64,000 nt of DNA from positions 496,001 to 560,000 of the forward strand of contig NZ_VTRU01000003.1 of assembly GCF_008274625.1 (NCBI RefSeq), in the 5' to 3' direction. Numbering within the stretch: position 1 is the first letter of the stretch; each line of letters starts with the position of its first letter. The DNA is from Chryseobacterium panacisoli. GTDB taxonomy: Bacteria > Bacteroidota > Bacteroidia > Flavobacteriales > Weeksellaceae. The notes beneath the pieces were generated by a model. It did no database searches. It was not told where the DNA came from and saw only the letters and a list, made by a program, of their open reading frames with translations. Position numbers and translations under genes: made by a program. Shown here in pieces: positions 1 through 8,737 of the stretch.

Positions 1-561
1 TGCAACATCATCGTATAAAGATTCTACTAAAGTTCTTGGATTGTCAAAATAATTGAAAGCCCCGAAAATAAGATTCACTCCAAGGTTTCCTAAGGTTTCC
101 TGCTGAAGAGTGGCATCATTTTCTTTGAATTTTACATGAATCACGATTTCATTGTAATCTTCATTTTCTTTGGTCTGAAAACGAATTCCTACCCAGCCGT
201 GGCCCTTTACAGTCTTGTCAAAATTGATGGTTGTTACCGTATTGGCATAAGAAAAGAATTTTCTATCGGGATTATTATCTCTTGAAATTCTCTCTTCAAT
301 CAAAGCTACTTCATACCGAAGCATTTTGCGAAGCCTGTTTTGGGTAACGTACCTGTTTTTTACTTCCTTTCCGTAGATGGCATCACTAAAATCTTTGTCA
401 TAAGCAGACATCGCCTTAGCAATCGTACCGGAAGCTCCCCCTGCTCTAAAAAAGTGGCGAACAGTCTCCTGCCCTGCTCCAATTTCTGCGAAAGTACCAT
501 AAATAGTAGGATCTAGATTAATTGTTAATGCTTTTTGTTTAGGAGTTAGTTTCTGATACAT
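1..561 (-). CDS. Conserved Bacteroidota protein, C-terminus outside window (partial)
   Basis: An open frame of 187 codons runs from an ATG at 561 to the left edge, so only the N-terminal part is visible. The protein starts MYQKLTPKQKALTINLDP and contains a glycine-rich segment (AGQETVRHFFRAGGASG) around residues 27-43. It has no signal peptide and no membrane segment, so it looks cytoplasmic. I recognise it as a conserved flavobacterial protein whose database names are inconsistent (some call it a TonB-dependent receptor, which the missing signal peptide argues against). It is divergent from the MBL hydrolase gene, with a 54-bp gap. Function unknown. Confidence 0.75.
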   Translation of the reverse strand, partial: MYQKLTPKQKALTINLDPTIYGTFAEIGAGQETVRHFFRAGGASGTIAKAMSAYDKDFSDAIYGKEVKNRYVTQNRLRKMLRYEVALIEERISRDNNPDRKFFSYANTVTTINFDKTVKGHGWVGIRFQTKENEDYNEIVIHVKFKENDATLQQETLGNLGVNLIFGAFNYFDNPRTLVESLYDDVA

Positions 562-615
562 TAGGACATGAAATTTTTTGTAAATTTACCAAAATTAAAC
601 CAACCTCAAAACAAA

Positions 616-1383
616 ATGAAGTTGAAATTTTTAGGAACCGGTACTTCTCAAGGTGTACCCGTTATAGGCTGTACATGTGAAGTATGTACTTCTGAAAATC
701 CCAAAGACCAACGTTTGCGTTCTTCCGTGATGGTGACTACGGAGGAAAATAAAAAAATACTGATCGACTGCGGTCCGGATTTCAGGCAGCAAATGCTTAC
801 CAACCACGAACATACCGTAGATATTGCGCTGATTACTCATGAACATAATGATCATGTAATCGGGCTTGATGATATGCGTCCGTTGATTTTTAAGAGTGGA
901 AAAGATGTCCCCCTCTACTGCTACTCAAGGGTTGCTCATGAAATTAAAAGCAGATTTCCTTATGCTTTTGCTGATGTAAGGTATCCCGGAGCACCCGCTT
1001 TTGAACTTCATGAAATTGAAAATAAACCTTTTCAGGTGCTTGATACGGAAATCATTCCTGTAGAAGTGATTCACTATAAAATTACCGTCTTTGGATACAA
1101 ATTTAAAAACCTTGCCTACATTACAGATGCCGGATTCATTTCCGAAACAGAAAAGGAAAAACTGAAAAATCTGGATGTCCTGATATTAAACTGTATAAGA
1201 AAATTTGATCCCCATCCTGCCCATTTTATTCTCCCGGACGTTATTAAACTATTTGAAGAGCTAAAACCGAAAAAATTATTTTTAACACACATCAGCCATC
1301 ATTTAGGATTGCATGACATTGAAGATAAGCAGCTTCCGGCCGGAATACACCTTGCTTACGATGGTTTGGAACTCAACTTTTAA
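616..1383 (+). CDS. MBL-fold metallo-hydrolase (PhnP-like)
   Basis: A 255-aa metallo-beta-lactamase-fold hydrolase. The zinc motif THEHNDH lies at residues 74-80, DCGPDF (residues 51-56) is the strand before it, and a late LTHISHH segment supplies further histidines. The N-terminal GTGTSQGVPVIGC, with a CxC...C cluster after it, resembles PhnP / cyclic-phosphodiesterase-type members, so a phosphodiester substrate is likely but unproven. An in-frame ATG 48 bp upstream exists, but the extra 16 residues are unlike the family and overlap the divergent promoter region, so the MKLKFLGTG start is preferred. The tRNA-Leu gene follows on the same strand. Confidence 0.85.
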   Translation: MKLKFLGTGTSQGVPVIGCTCEVCTSENPKDQRLRSSVMVTTEENKKILIDCGPDFRQQMLTNHEHTVDIALITHEHNDHVIGLDDMRPLIFKSGKDVPLYCYSRVAHEIKSRFPYAFADVRYPGAPAFELHEIENKPFQVLDTEIIPVEVIHYKITVFGYKFKNLAYITDAGFISETEKEKLKNLDVLILNCIRKFDPHPAHFILPDVIKLFEELKPKKLFLTHISHHLGLHDIEDKQLPAGIHLAYDGLELNF

Positions 1384-1403
1384 TTTTTTTTCTTCAAAAA
1401 GCT

Positions 1404-1433
1404 TTTGAACATTGAAAAAAGTTCCTATATTTG
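1404..1433 (+). promoter_or_regulatory. Promoter of tRNA-Leu
   Basis: TTTG at 1404-1407 and TATATTTG at 1426-1433 are separated by 18 bp, matching the Bacteroidota -33/-7 consensus (TTTG, TAnnTTTG). The tRNA begins 43 bp downstream of the -7 element. Confidence 0.75.
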
Positions 1434-1476
1434 CACACCAATTTGAAACAAACATCACGTTTGAACTCAACATCAA

Positions 1477-1556
1477 GCCCAGGTGGCGGAATTGGTAGAC
1501 GCGCTGGTCTCAAACACCAGTTCTTAGGAGTACCGGTTCGATCCCGGTCCTGGGTA
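1477..1556 (+). tRNA. tRNA-Leu (anticodon CAA)
   Basis: Acceptor arms GCCCAGG (1477-1483) and CCTGGGT (1549-1555) pair with one G-T wobble. The anticodon stem CTGGT/ACCAG encloses loop CTCAAAC with anticodon CAA, reading UUG. The T-arm ACCGG-TTCGATC-CCGGT and a short class II variable arm fit leucine tRNA. The 3' CCA is not encoded and would be added post-transcriptionally. A T-rich hairpin follows at once. Confidence 0.95.
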
Positions 1557-1560
1557 CAAA

Positions 1561-1595
1561 AAACCTCTGAAATCTTTAGATTTTCAGAGGTTTTT
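1561..1595 (+). terminator. Rho-independent terminator of tRNA-Leu
   Basis: AAACCTCTGAA pairs with TTTCAGAGGTTT around a short loop and is followed by a T run. It begins 4 bp after the tRNA end. Confidence 0.85.
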
Positions 1596-1773
1596 GATTT
1601 TATAATAGTCAAAAGGATAACTTTTTACACTACTCTGCTCGTTTCGAGATTAATAACTTCTTCAATTTTACCATTATAAATTCATACAATAAATACTTCC
1701 GGATTTGGTGCCTAACAAAATCATTAATAAAGTTAAGAGTAATATTATTTTTTCACGGCTTAGGATTTTAATT

Positions 1774-1781
1774 TACTTTTG
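1774..1781 (+). promoter_or_regulatory. -7 element of acyltransferase gene
   Basis: TACTTTTG matches TAnnTTTG exactly and lies 14 bp before the ATG. No clear -33 TTTG was found at 17-20 bp. Confidence 0.55.
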
Positions 1782-1795
1782 CGGAAAGTTTATTT

Positions 1796-2866
1796 ATGAA
1801 GATAAGATTTGAGTTTCTTGATGGGATAAGAGGAATTTCTGCGCTATGGGTAGTTTTGTATCATTCTTTATTATTTAATGGCTATTCTGCAGCTCACGAT
1901 ATTAAATGGTCTGATGATTTGGTTCTACATTCTATACAAAAAGCTACATCAATTGGCCATTTGGCAGTATCTATATTTATAGTTCTTTCCGGTTTTTGCC
2001 TTGCCATTCCAGTGGTTAACAATAATATGGAAATAAAAGGAGGGTTTAAAAGATATATCAGTAGAAGAGCTAAAAGATTAATTCCGCCCTATTATATCGC
2101 TTTATTGTTATCAGGATTAATGATTTTATGTTTCCCCTTATTACAAACAGCACAAAATACAGCTTGGGATAGTAAAATACCTGTCACTTTTTGGTCTGTT
2201 ATCAGTCATATCGGATTATTTCATAATTTAAATTCTTCATGGGTTTATAAGATCAATGGAGCACATTGGTCTATAGCTACAGAATGGCAGATTTATTGGC
2301 TTTTTCCTCTCATGCTTATACTTTGGAAAAGAACTAATAAATATATCTCGTTTATTATATTTGCTTTATTGGCATTATTCTTAAAAAAGTTGATTCCAAT
2401 GGCAAAACCTGAATTTATAATTCTATTTTTCATGGGAGTTATATGTTGTTATTTATCATTTAAAAAGACAACAATCAATAAATTTTTAGTTCCGTTAGCT
2501 GTAATTCTTTTCATAGGAAGTTTAGCAATATTCGCGCTGTTAGAAGTTAATGGCTTTTTAATGATATTAATTACAGGGATCACTTTCTCTTTTTTATTGT
2601 ACTCATTAGTCACTTACAAAAAAGCAACAGGAAAATCAATCATTATCCTTGAAAGCAAACCATTAGAATTTTTAGGAAAAATATCATACAGTCTATATCT
2701 TATACATGGTCCTTTCCTCGCACTAATAAACCTGTATTTATTAAAAAACTTTGAACTCACAAATGATGCCCGGCAATGGGTGATTTTTGCATTTATTTTT
2801 ATCATCATCATTCCTATAACCACCATTTTTTATCACCTGGTTGAAAAGAGATTTCTAAATAAGTAA
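1796..2866 (+). CDS. Acyltransferase family 3 membrane protein (OafA/YrhL-like)
   Basis: A 356-aa integral membrane O-acyltransferase. The start FLDGIRGISALWVVLYHS has the R-x10-H arrangement (Arg12, His23) typical of the family's first helix, followed by about nine more hydrophobic segments and the C-terminal SYSLYLIHGP motif. Such enzymes transfer acetyl or other acyl groups from the cytoplasm to surface polysaccharides or lipids. No polysaccharide gene is adjacent, so the acceptor cannot be guessed. The gene stands alone between the tRNA-Leu terminator and a strong bidirectional terminator. It is visibly AT-richer than its neighbours, which may mean it was acquired. Confidence 0.9.
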   Translation: MKIRFEFLDGIRGISALWVVLYHSLLFNGYSAAHDIKWSDDLVLHSIQKATSIGHLAVSIFIVLSGFCLAIPVVNNNMEIKGGFKRYISRRAKRLIPPYYIALLLSGLMILCFPLLQTAQNTAWDSKIPVTFWSVISHIGLFHNLNSSWVYKINGAHWSIATEWQIYWLFPLMLILWKRTNKYISFIIFALLALFLKKLIPMAKPEFIILFFMGVICCYLSFKKTTINKFLVPLAVILFIGSLAIFALLEVNGFLMILITGITFSFLLYSLVTYKKATGKSIIILESKPLEFLGKISYSLYLIHGPFLALINLYLLKNFELTNDARQWVIFAFIFIIIIPITTIFYHLVEKRFLNK

Positions 2867-2917
2867 TAACGACCTCTAATGAAATAAAATGTGAGGTTAA
2901 TTTATTAATACAAAAAG

Positions 2918-2945
2918 ACCACCTGCATTTTGCAGGTGGTTTATT
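2918..2945. terminator. Bidirectional terminator
   Basis: A perfect 10-bp stem, ACCACCTGCA/TGCAGGTGGT, with a TTT loop, flanked by A-rich and T-rich runs, lies between the convergent acyltransferase and S41 peptidase genes. Confidence 0.85.
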
Positions 2946-2974
2946 CTTTATTTAACTAATATCTGTTTTTTTAA

Positions 2975-4693
2975 CTAATTCAATACTTTTAAAACTGTTT
3001 CAAGCTCCAGATCCCGTTGCTGAATAATATCATCGTCAGAATACTTAATAAATTCATTGATCCTTACACCTACTTTTTGAGTTTGGGAATTGTCATAATA
3101 AAAAATCCCATTGCCGGTAAATTCCAGATTATATCCGGCAGGCAATTTCAACGTTCTGATATCACCGTCTGCTCCTGCTGTTCTTTGGCCGATAGTCTTG
3201 GCCTGAGGAAAAACATTCTGAAGGTTCATCGTATTCCATTCGCTCATACTTAAGGTTTCGGGATTGACAATCATGAAGACCTTTCCTTTGTATGGATGAA
3301 CGGTTTTATTTTTAATATCAGAATAGTAAGTCCCAAAATCTTTATAACTGATTGGAATATAGGTTCCGGTATTTTTTACATTTGGTTTATAGTATTTTCC
3401 AAAATGGTTCTCTACAGGCGAGAAGTATTTGTAGACATAATGGAATACAAATCCACCCCAATCCGGATATCCTCTCATGTCAAAGACAATAGCCCTTTTT
3501 GATGAAGCTTCTTTAAAGACAGCATCCATATGATCATCCAGTTTATCATCAGGAATATTCTTTGTAAGAGCAAAAACATCATTGATTTTAAAATAAGCGA
3601 TATCTTTATGATCTATTTTGTACTGCTGCTTCAGGCGGATTTTATTTTGAATGTACTCTGTTACTATCGCTAGCTGTTGTTTGTCTGTAAAATTAATAAA
3701 CTCTGTATCTGCTTGATAGGTTTTATGATCTTTTGACACGACTTTTAAATCTTTACGGAGCTGATCATCAGGCCAGATCAGATTTCTCTGGTAATCTGAT
3801 ATCAGGTACAACAGTGTTTCAGAATTTGAAGCAGACAGTAACTCTTTCTTTTCTTTAATAATCTGGCGGATACTTTTACCATTAACCTCCGTTATTCTAT
3901 CTCCCACATGAATATTAGCTTTGGAACAGATCTCAGGCAAAAGAAGATAGGTTACCAGCAAATGATCATCGAATATCACATAATCGAAAGGAGGAAAATA
4001 TGATCTATGAAAAATTTCATTTTTATAATTCAGCTGATCATAAAACCTGAAGGAATGGGTATCCTCCATTTTAGAAACTATTTTTGCCAGAATAATCTCG
4101 AAGTCTTTTCTTGAAGTACAGCTAATAGTTTGGTCTGTTAAATCTGAAAAATAAGCTTCAGCATTTTTATTCATCAGATATTTATGCGGATAAAGATAAT
4201 CAATTGCACCCTGCAATTTAGCCAATGCCAGTAAACGGTATGCTAACGGCAGATTTTCATCTTTTTTAAATTTTTCTATTTTAGAATCCGAAACTTTCTC
4301 TTTCTGCTCATTTTCAGCAATGAATCTATGGCTGTAGATATTATTCAGCAAAGTTTTATTTTCTGAACTGACCTTTTTATTGTTCTGATACCATCTGAAG
4401 TCTTGATTGACAGAGAGTACATCTTTCGGATGATCAATAACAGGAGCGCTGGAAAATTTATTTTTAAGGTTTGTTGACAGAAGATTAATGATTGTATTTT
4501 CATCTGTTTTTTCGTTCACTTTTCCGATGGTCATCAAAAACAGGCTGTCGGCATCTTTTTTTCCGCTGGCAACATCAGGATGATAATATTTTATGAAATT
4601 CCAGGTCTTCATAAAATAGGTGTAGCTATTTTTTTGAGCGCAAACAATTGCATTCATAACAACCACAAAAAACAAAATAAAAATATTCTTCAT
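2975..4693 (-). CDS. S41 family peptidase (C-terminal processing protease-like), secreted
   Basis: 572 aa with an N-terminal signal peptide ending near VCAQ (residues 17-20). An alpha-helical N-terminal region is followed by a PDZ-like segment (ICSKANIHVGDRITEVNGK, mid-protein) and a C-terminal S41 catalytic domain. The segment ETLSMSEW (Ser482/Ser484, Glu485) fits the nucleophile region, and IGQRTAGADGD is the following conserved loop. Members degrade unfolded or tailed envelope proteins; the substrate here is unknown. Monocistronic, ending at the shared terminator at 2918. Confidence 0.85.
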   Translation of the reverse strand: MKNIFILFFVVVMNAIVCAQKNSYTYFMKTWNFIKYYHPDVASGKKDADSLFLMTIGKVNEKTDENTIINLLSTNLKNKFSSAPVIDHPKDVLSVNQDFRWYQNNKKVSSENKTLLNNIYSHRFIAENEQKEKVSDSKIEKFKKDENLPLAYRLLALAKLQGAIDYLYPHKYLMNKNAEAYFSDLTDQTISCTSRKDFEIILAKIVSKMEDTHSFRFYDQLNYKNEIFHRSYFPPFDYVIFDDHLLVTYLLLPEICSKANIHVGDRITEVNGKSIRQIIKEKKELLSASNSETLLYLISDYQRNLIWPDDQLRKDLKVVSKDHKTYQADTEFINFTDKQQLAIVTEYIQNKIRLKQQYKIDHKDIAYFKINDVFALTKNIPDDKLDDHMDAVFKEASSKRAIVFDMRGYPDWGGFVFHYVYKYFSPVENHFGKYYKPNVKNTGTYIPISYKDFGTYYSDIKNKTVHPYKGKVFMIVNPETLSMSEWNTMNLQNVFPQAKTIGQRTAGADGDIRTLKLPAGYNLEFTGNGIFYYDNSQTQKVGVRINEFIKYSDDDIIQQRDLELETVLKVLN

Positions 4694-4760
4694 TTATCTG
4701 AATTTGTGATGTAAAATACACTTTTTAAGGCATATAAAATGTACATAATTTTCACAAACT

Positions 4761-5456
4761 TTACGCTATATTAACCCCAAAAACATGCCCTACAAATGCT
4801 GTAATTCCCATTGCAACAGTTCCCCAGAAACAGATCCTCAACACGGCTACTTTAATACCGGAACCTCCCGCTTTGGCAGAGATTGCTCCCAAAAGCATTA
4901 AAAATATAATTGAAAATCCGTATTGGAAATACACCATTTGTTTAAGTGGTGCCAAAAGAGAAACGCTAAACGGCAATAAGGCACCTACCGCAAATGAGCT
5001 GAATGAAGCCATCGCTGCCTGCAATGGTTTCGCCTGCGTTATTTCATTAATGCCTAATTCATCACGGGCATGTGCTCCCAATGCATCGTGTTCTGTAAGT
5101 TCAATGGCCACCTGCATGGCTGTTTCTTTGGTGCAGCCTCGTTTCTCATACACTTTGGCAAGTTCTCTAAGTTCTATTTCAGGCATTTCTTCAAGCTCAC
5201 GTTTTTCACGAAGCAAATCTGCTTTTTCGGTATCTTCCTGTGAACTCACGGAAACATATTCCCCAGCTGCCATAGACATAGCCCCTGCAATCATCCCTGC
5301 CAGTGCCGCAAGAATAATGATATGCCGGTCTGGTTCTGCAGCCGCAACTCCAATGACAATGCTGGTAGTGGATAGCAACCCGTCATTCGCTCCCAATACA
5401 GCTGCCCGAAGCCAGCCTACCCTGTTTACATAATGTTTCTCCAGCTGATGATGCAT
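4761..5456 (-). CDS. VIT1/CCC1 family transporter
   Basis: 231 aa from the preferred start MHHQLEKHYVNRVGWLRA. It matches the VIT (vacuolar iron transporter) family: AVLGANDGLLSTTSIVIGVAAA in the first helix, a second helix with AGEYVSVSSQED, a charged cytoplasmic insert (EKRELEEMPEIELRELA) that in family members holds metal-binding Glu/Asp, then three C-terminal helices. Likely role: Fe2+/Mn2+ efflux or sequestration. An upstream in-frame ATG (5510) would add 18 residues, but a TAACTTTA -7-like box (5480-5487) lies inside that extension. Divergent from lgt. Confidence 0.85.
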   Translation of the reverse strand: MHHQLEKHYVNRVGWLRAAVLGANDGLLSTTSIVIGVAAAEPDRHIIILAALAGMIAGAMSMAAGEYVSVSSQEDTEKADLLREKRELEEMPEIELRELAKVYEKRGCTKETAMQVAIELTEHDALGAHARDELGINEITQAKPLQAAMASFSSFAVGALLPFSVSLLAPLKQMVYFQYGFSIIFLMLLGAISAKAGGSGIKVAVLRICFWGTVAMGITAFVGHVFGVNIA

Positions 5457-5661
5457 AGTTTTTTGTTTTGGTGGCACCCTAAAGTTACCAAATGTTTCAT
5501 CAAGAATCATTTTAAATTATGTTCATTCTTACTCAAGATAAAGACTTCGTATGCTCAGAAGCAGAATTTTATCTGATGTACAAAACCAACCCACAGCATT
5601 CTGAAAATCAAATTAAAAAATACCATAACACCTCCATTCAATTCAGAAATTCCTATTTTCT

Positions 5662-5669
5662 TATCTTTG
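5662..5669 (+). promoter_or_regulatory. -7 element of lgt
   Basis: TATCTTTG matches TAnnTTTG exactly and ends only 5 bp before the chosen lgt ATG, implying a near-leaderless mRNA. It also rules out the longer upstream start. Confidence 0.7.
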
Positions 5670-5674
5670 CAGGA

Positions 5675-6511
5675 ATGAATTTATTATATATCAACTGGGA
5701 TGTGAATCCCGAAATCGTCAATATCTTAGGATTTCCTTTAAAATATTACGGGCTGCTATTTCTTGCAGGGCTGGTTTTATGTTTAAATATTTTAAAACGT
5801 ATTTATAAAAAAGAAGGCCTTAGTTCGCAGGCTCATGAAGCTTTATTCTCTTATGCACTTATAGGAATTTTGGTGGGTGCCAGATTGGGACACTGTCTTT
5901 TTTATGATTTTGATTATTATTCCCAGCATCCGCTTGAAATATTGCTGCCCATTCAGAAGGGAGTGGACGGAACCTACCACTTTACAGGATTTGCAGGACT
6001 TGCCAGCCATGGTGGAGGTATCGGATTGGTGATCATGCTTCTCATCTATGCGAGAAAATTTTCTATCCCATTCATGACAGTTTTAGACGCTATAGCCATT
6101 GTACTTCCGCTGGGAGGTACTTTTATAAGGCTTGCCAATCTGATGAATTCTGAAATCATAGGAGTTCCTACGGATGTTCCGTGGGCTTTTATATTCCATC
6201 AGGTAGATGATCTTCCGAGACATCCTGCCCAGCTTTATGAAGCGATCTCTTATTTTATTATTTTCCTTTCTGTGTATTTTATTTACAAAAAAAACATATT
6301 TAAAATCGGAAAAGGATTTTATTTCGGAATCAGTATTCTGCTGATCTTCATCATGAGAATTCTGATCGAGTTCATCAAGGTAGACCAGGTAGAATTCGAG
6401 CACGGAATGATTCTGAATATGGGACAGCTGCTAAGTATTCCTTTTATTCTTCTCGGCTTATTCTTTATCATCAAAAGTATAATGGAAAAAGGAAAGGTAA
6501 AAACCACTTAA
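5675..6511 (+). CDS. lgt: Prolipoprotein diacylglyceryl transferase
   Basis: 278 aa, the usual Lgt length. The enzyme transfers diacylglycerol from phosphatidylglycerol to the lipobox cysteine of prolipoproteins in the inner membrane, a key step for the many lipoproteins in this window. Family marks: ASHGGGIGLVI (HGG motif), GGTFIRLANLMNSEIIG (the Lgt signature with conserved Arg and Asn) and HPAQLYEA. About seven membrane helices. The open frame extends 52 codons upstream, but that stretch is not Lgt-like and contains the -7 element, so the start MNLLYINWDV is used. Confidence 0.95.
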   Translation: MNLLYINWDVNPEIVNILGFPLKYYGLLFLAGLVLCLNILKRIYKKEGLSSQAHEALFSYALIGILVGARLGHCLFYDFDYYSQHPLEILLPIQKGVDGTYHFTGFAGLASHGGGIGLVIMLLIYARKFSIPFMTVLDAIAIVLPLGGTFIRLANLMNSEIIGVPTDVPWAFIFHQVDDLPRHPAQLYEAISYFIIFLSVYFIYKKNIFKIGKGFYFGISILLIFIMRILIEFIKVDQVEFEHGMILNMGQLLSIPFILLGLFFIIKSIMEKGKVKTT

Positions 6512-6534
6512 TTCCTGATTTCTTCTATAAAAAA

Positions 6535-6567
6535 ACTCACTGAAAACGCTTTCAGTGAGTTTTTTTA
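6535..6567. terminator. Bidirectional terminator
   Basis: An 11-bp stem, ACTCACTGAAA/TTTCAGTGAGT, with loop ACGC and T runs on both strands, lies between convergent lgt and the SDR gene. Confidence 0.9.
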
Positions 6568-6583
6568 TAGATTACCCGATAGA

Positions 6584-7339
6584 TTATCTTGTTGTATATC
6601 CTCCGTTAGCAAAAATGGTTTGCCCGGTAATCCACCAGCCTTCCGTTACCAGAAATTCTACCAGCGGAGCGATATCTTTAATATCTGTAAGTCCTCCTAA
6701 TGCTGAGGCTGATTTATGGTAAGCAACGGCATCATCCGTTTCCTGTCCGTAGAAGAAAGGAGTATCCATTGGGCCAGGTGCTACAGCCGTTACAGAAATT
6801 CCCCTTGCTCCGAATTCTTTAGAAGCAGCTCTTGTAAAATGCTCTACAGGTGCTTTTGCTCCCGCATAAGTAGAATACAATCCTGTGTAAGCGGCAAGCA
6901 GCGAAGTGACAATAGTACAGATTTTTCCGTGATCGTTCAGTTTTTTACCTGCCTCCTGCAAAAAGAAGTAAGCTGATTTTGAATTGACATTGAACATGGT
7001 ATCGTATTCTGCTTCTGTAGTCTCTGAAAATGGTTTTTTCAGTACCATTCCTACGGTATTGATTGCAATATCAATCCCTCCGAAACGGGAAATTGTTTCA
7101 TCAAAGAATTTTGTAATATTGTCTACTTTGGTAAGATCTCCTTGGAACAGAAATGCTTCTGCTCCTAATGCCTGTACCTCAGCCAGTGTTTTTTCGCTAT
7201 CTGCTTTTGAGCTTTCACTGTTATAATGTATTGCCAGTTTTGCTCCTTTCGCAGCAAAATCTCTACTTAAAAGTCCTCCAAGGTTTTTACCTCCCCCGGC
7301 AATTAAAACAACTTTTCCTTTTACATTTTGTGTTGACAT
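6584..7339 (-). CDS. SDR family oxidoreductase
   Basis: 251 aa, classical short-chain dehydrogenase/reductase size. The nucleotide-binding glycine motif is AGGGKNLGG (residues 14-22), NTVG (94-97) is the NAG-type motif, and the catalytic residues are Ser146 with Tyr158-x3-Lys162 (YAGAK). APGPMDTPFFYG follows the active site. NAD(P)-dependent; the substrate is not predictable from sequence, and the glycine loop is slightly unusual (GGGKNLGG instead of TGxxxGxG). Monocistronic; 738 bp of non-coding DNA lie upstream. Confidence 0.9.
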   Translation of the reverse strand: MSTQNVKGKVVLIAGGGKNLGGLLSRDFAAKGAKLAIHYNSESSKADSEKTLAEVQALGAEAFLFQGDLTKVDNITKFFDETISRFGGIDIAINTVGMVLKKPFSETTEAEYDTMFNVNSKSAYFFLQEAGKKLNDHGKICTIVTSLLAAYTGLYSTYAGAKAPVEHFTRAASKEFGARGISVTAVAPGPMDTPFFYGQETDDAVAYHKSASALGGLTDIKDIAPLVEFLVTEGWWITGQTIFANGGYTTR

Positions 7340-7821
7340 CGATTTTATTTTTAAATGTTAATGAGACAAAGATGGATAATAAAAATGGTCTCAGCATGGT
7401 GAAGTTTTCGGGAATTTTATAAAACTGCAGAGTGACTATCTGCTGATATTCTGATTCTAAATGTAAACTAAGACAGAAACATTTATATTTTTTTATATAA
7501 ACAACATTTTTTAATAGAATGCTATTTACCAGCCAGATATGACCTGAAACACCCCTTTCCTATTAAACAAAGTTATATAATTCACTATTGCGCATCAGTT
7601 TTAGGCATAACATTTGATGCTTTTCCAGCCGTATTATACACCACTTCATTTTTATAATATATTTTTTTATAATCCTCAGTGTTCTGAGGATTTTTTTTAT
7701 GCCCTTATTCCAGCTCTCATTATCGTCTTACACTCAGACTATAAAGGTATCCCTGCAAATCTGCTGTAAAACCATTTCTGATAATCAATCATTTAAAACC
7801 TGATAATTCATTTTATTGTTG
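7340..7821. other. Intergenic region without recognisable gene
   Basis: AT-rich sequence upstream of the SDR gene. No convincing ORF; the short reading frames lack starts or family features. It holds one strong hairpin terminator (7671-7698) that terminates no annotated gene, suggesting a short non-coding transcript. Confidence 0.5.
7671..7698 (+). terminator. Orphan rho-independent terminator
   Basis: A perfect 9-bp stem, AATCCTCAG/CTGAGGATT, with loop TGTT, followed by eight T in total. No gene ends upstream on this strand within 1.1 kb (lgt, at 6511, has its own terminator). Confidence 0.7.
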
Positions 7822-7829
7822 TATATTTG
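7822..7829 (+). promoter_or_regulatory. -7 element, probable promoter of the cold-shock-domain gene
   Basis: TATATTTG, an exact TAnnTTTG match, lies 248 bp upstream of the ATG. If used, it gives a roughly 245-nt 5' leader, the kind of long leader known for cold-shock mRNAs. The leader holds a 7-bp hairpin, CTGAATA/TATTCAG (7872-7890). The -33 box is not obvious. Confidence 0.4.
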
Positions 7830-8077
7830 TACATTAAATAACCAAGTCTATACTTTGTTTTCTGTAACGACCTGAATATTTTTTATTCAGTCTTTGCTTT
7901 TTGAGCAGCCATATTTTAAACTTTTATTTTTCTACTAAGAACAATACTTGTCGGAATTTTAAAGCTCTGTATGATTGGGATTATCCAAAACAGAAAACAT
8001 AGCCAGGCTTTATAGGGGTCTAAAACGGACCAGATTGAACCAATTAATTTATAGAAACTAAATACTAAAAATAATTT

Positions 8078-8500
8078 ATGGCAGATTCTTTTTCTAAAAA
8101 GGAAAATTTCAAGAAAAAAATTCAAAAGCAAAAAGAAAAGGCGCTAAGACGCGAAGAACGTAAAACGAACAACAACAAAGGAGCGGAGGATGTCTTCATG
8201 TATGTAGACGAATTCGGAAGATTAACTTCTACTCCACCTGAACAAAGACAGGAAGTAAACCTTGATGATATTCAACTGGGTGCTGCTCCTATTATTGAGG
8301 AAGATCCAAGAAAAACGGGAATTGTTACTTTCCTGAGTGAAAAAGGATATGGTTTCATCACTGAAGATAATTCTAAAGAAAATATCTTCTTCCACAACAA
8401 CAACTGTGCAGAGCCGGTAAAAAAAGGAAACAAAGTATCTTTTGAAAAAGAAAAGTCTCCTAAAGGATTCTCCGCTGTTGAAATTCAGCTTGTTAAATAA
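8078..8500 (+). CDS. Cold-shock-domain protein with basic N-terminal extension
   Basis: 140 aa. Residues 1-35 are very rich in Lys, Arg and Gln (probable RNA-binding tail), 36-76 form an acidic linker, and 78-140 are a cold-shock domain with RNP1 KGYGFIT (89-95) and RNP2 IFFHNN (103-108). It is about twice as long as a plain Csp. This layout is common in flavobacteria, where such proteins probably act as RNA chaperones. The long upstream leader suggests post-transcriptional or temperature control. Monocistronic, with its own terminator. Confidence 0.9.
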   Translation: MADSFSKKENFKKKIQKQKEKALRREERKTNNNKGAEDVFMYVDEFGRLTSTPPEQRQEVNLDDIQLGAAPIIEEDPRKTGIVTFLSEKGYGFITEDNSKENIFFHNNNCAEPVKKGNKVSFEKEKSPKGFSAVEIQLVK

Positions 8501-8553
8501 TACTTACGCATAAAACGATCTGCTTTACAGCAGCTATGTTTTAAAAAATACAG

Positions 8554-8587
8554 AAAGAGACTGCTTCATTGAGACAGTCTCTTTTTT
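8554..8587 (+). terminator. Terminator of cold-shock-domain gene
   Basis: A 10-bp stem, AAAGAGACTG/CAGTCTCTTT, with an 11-nt loop and a T run. Confidence 0.8.
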
Positions 8588-8691
8588 TGGACATATAAAC
8601 TCAACTTATAAAAAGTCAGATTCTAACGCAATATCCTTGAATTATTTCAATGATGATTACGGGAATCCGTACAACACGATAAAAAATAAAA

Positions 8692-8714
8692 GAAGCTGTC
8701 CAAAAGACAGCTTC
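8692..8714 (-). terminator. Terminator of the RND efflux operon
   Basis: A perfect 9-bp stem, GAAGCTGTC/GACAGCTTC, with loop CAAAA lies 24 bp past the end of the outer-membrane factor gene. On the minus strand it is followed by a T-rich run. Confidence 0.8.
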
Positions 8715-8737
8715 CTTCATCGTAAAAAAAGTAAAAA

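Noticed and set aside
1477..2945. tRNA-Leu as an integration site of a genomic island carrying the acyltransferase
   Set aside because: No integrase and no second copy of the tRNA 3' end seen; the AT-rich acyltransferase alone is weak evidence.
4873..5433. 186-codon open frame on the plus strand opposite the VIT gene
   Set aside because: Ser/Ala-rich translation without domain features; the minus-strand frame is a clear VIT-family protein.
5519..5674. N-terminal extension of lgt by 52 codons
   Set aside because: Not Lgt-like and contains the TATCTTTG -7 box.
7153..7422. 89-codon plus-strand frame opposite the start of the SDR gene
   Set aside because: Mostly antisense to a well-supported gene; the translation is Leu-rich without family features.
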